Of a stretch of DNA of 64,000 nt, positions 63,329 to 64,000 are shown one piece after another. The notes under the pieces were generated by a model that was not told the origin of the DNA, did no database searches, and saw only the letters and a program-made list of their open reading frames with translations. The stretch lies in assembly GCF_013348785.1 (NCBI RefSeq), contig NZ_CP054691.1, forward strand, positions 2,232,001 through 2,296,000. Direction: 5' to 3'. Each line of letters opens with the position of its first letter. The stretch's first letter is position 1. The position numbers and the translations under genes were made by a program. This stretch comes from Gordonia sp. X0973. Its GTDB lineage: Bacteria; Actinomycetota; Actinomycetes; Mycobacteriales; Mycobacteriaceae.

Positions 63329-63405
63329 CCTTCTTCCACGCGTTTCAGAACCTGCTCTATTGGCTCGACGGCGGATTCCTGGGCTACGGCGGCTACGGGA
63401 GCTGA
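63325..63405 (+). CDS. 26-residue peptide, last gene of the lcp operon
   Basis: Starts GTG at 63325 behind AAGGAGACCAAG and ends at 63405: MTFFHAFQNLLYW, then LDGGFL, then GYGGYGS. It is aromatic and Gly-rich at the C terminus, and its start overlaps the ferredoxin stop by 4 nt, the same coupling as the genes before. The strong ribosome site and coupling argue for a real product. It might be a small subunit of the electron-transfer complex or a modified peptide; nothing similar is known to me. Confidence 0.6.
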   Translation: MTFFHAFQNLLYWLDGGFLGYGGYGS

Positions 63406-63487
63406 CCCTTCGCCGGCGACCTCGCCACCCCGATAGTCGGCCTTCACCGTGTTAAACTTCCGGGCCGGATCGGGTCAGGAGGGTTGG

Positions 63488-64000
63488 ATGGAGGCAGTAC
63501 CGCCGACAGTCGAGCCCCACCCCCGTGCCGCCGCGATGTTCGGCCGGGTCCTCTCGGACTCCGCAGCCGGCCCCGACGCCGACGACGAGATCCGCTCGCG
63601 GATCCTCGATGCGGCGCGGGACCAGTTCAGCGCCATCGGCGTCCGCCACTCGACGATGGACGACGTGGCGCGCCGGGCCGGCGTCGCCCGGATCACCGTG
63701 TACCGCCGCTTCCCGACGAGGGACGCCCTGGTCGAACAGGTCACCCTCCGCGAATACCGGCAGTATTTCGACCAGTTCCTCGTCGACATCCGCAAGGCGA
63801 AGACGGTCGAGGACCGCGTGGTGCTGGGCTTCGTCAGTTCGCTGCGCGCCATTCGCGGCAATCCGATAGTCCAGGGGCTGCTGACCGCCGAACCCGATCT
63901 CCTGGCGCACACGATGGTGGGCGACGACGGCGGCTTGGTCGCCGTGGTGCGCCGGTTCGTCGCCAACCAGTTGCGCCGCGAGCAGGACGCCGGACAGGTC
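63488..64000 (+). CDS. TetR-family regulator (3' end outside window)
   Basis: 171 residues of a TetR regulator, open at the window edge. The N-terminal DNA-binding domain is complete: SRILDAARDQFSAIGVRHST, then MDDVARRAGVARITVYRRFP with the recognition helix. AGGAGGG precedes the ATG at 63488. It follows the lcp operon by 82 bp on the same strand and is the likely regulator of the palindrome at 58953-58983, similar to LcpR-type repressors of Gordonia. Confidence 0.88.
   Translation, partial: MEAVPPTVEPHPRAAAMFGRVLSDSAAGPDADDEIRSRILDAARDQFSAIGVRHSTMDDVARRAGVARITVYRRFPTRDALVEQVTLREYRQYFDQFLVDIRKAKTVEDRVVLGFVSSLRAIRGNPIVQGLLTAEPDLLAHTMVGDDGGLVAVVRRFVANQLRREQDAGQV

Noticed and set aside
63325..63405. 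26-residue peptide as mycofactocin precursor MftA
   Set aside because: MftA ends in a CGVY-type motif with a preceding Ile-Asp-Gly; this peptide ends in GYGGYGS and no mft gene is near.

Overview
The window is GC-rich actinobacterial chromosome, almost certainly from Mycobacteriales and most like Gordonia. The block glnE, glnA2, exported protease, panB, histidine phosphatase, zinc-ribbon protein, Nif3-like protein, cobC-like aminotransferase, ptpA, SURF1, cobD, ahpE, DUF3052, aceE, mabR, fabD, acpM, kasA, accD6 follows the gene content and broad order known from the Mycobacterium tuberculosis Rv2221c-Rv2247 region. A dedicated FAS-II operon means a mycolate-type lipid metabolism. A latex-clearing protein (Lcp) gene, an NDMA-dependent alcohol dehydrogenase and the absence of kasB favour Gordonia over Mycobacterium.

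Layout. 1-5.7 kb: end of a TetR regulator, FKBP lipoprotein, heme oxygenase, membrane endonuclease/phosphatase-like protein, glnE. 5.7-12.3 kb: glnA2, panB, prolyl aminopeptidase, membrane-anchored serine protease, RNB ribonuclease, RNase P RNA. 12.3-17.4 kb: an overlapping minus-strand operon (histidine phosphatase, zinc ribbon, Nif3-like, cobC-like), then ptpA and SURF1. 17.4-21.35 kb: a small atypical island inserted between SURF1 and cobD. It is bounded by imperfect 26-bp direct repeats that look like the 3' half of tRNA-Lys, and carries a frameshifted DUF2441 gene, a DUF4411 PIN-like / XRE-ImmA pair and an unknown gene. 21.35-29.6 kb: cobD, a spermidine-synthase-like protein, two mycothiol-dependent-isomerase-type proteins, a secreted GH1 enzyme, a secreted esterase, tRNA-Val, ahpE, DUF3052 and a three-gene envelope cluster. 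29.8-38.2 kb: aceE, mabR and the FAS-II operon, with a palindromic candidate MabR operator in front of fabD. 38.2-47.5 kb: envelope and lipid-catabolism genes. 47.5-52.7 kb: tRNA-Asn, tRNA-CAT and mostly small genes. 52.7-56.8 kb: two tandem amidohydrolase paralogues around a convergent Asp/Glu-racemase-like gene.

57.4-64 kb is the most interesting accessory region. A DUF2236/MpaB-family oxygenase gene and a DJ-1/PfpI gene precede a tightly overlapping plus-strand operon: exported Lcp rubber oxygenase, a one-helix membrane protein, ApbE flavin transferase, a ferric-reductase-like membrane cytochrome, a NuoF-like flavin/Fe-S protein, a 3Fe-4S-type ferredoxin and a 26-residue peptide. A TetR regulator follows and runs off the window. 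Gene order suggests an electron-transfer chain co-expressed with the rubber oxygenase; that coupling is inferred, not shown.

At least eight genes have a TANNNT -10 element placed so that transcription would start at, or within a base of, the start codon, so leaderless expression looks common here. All identifications come from reading the translated sequence; no database search was run.
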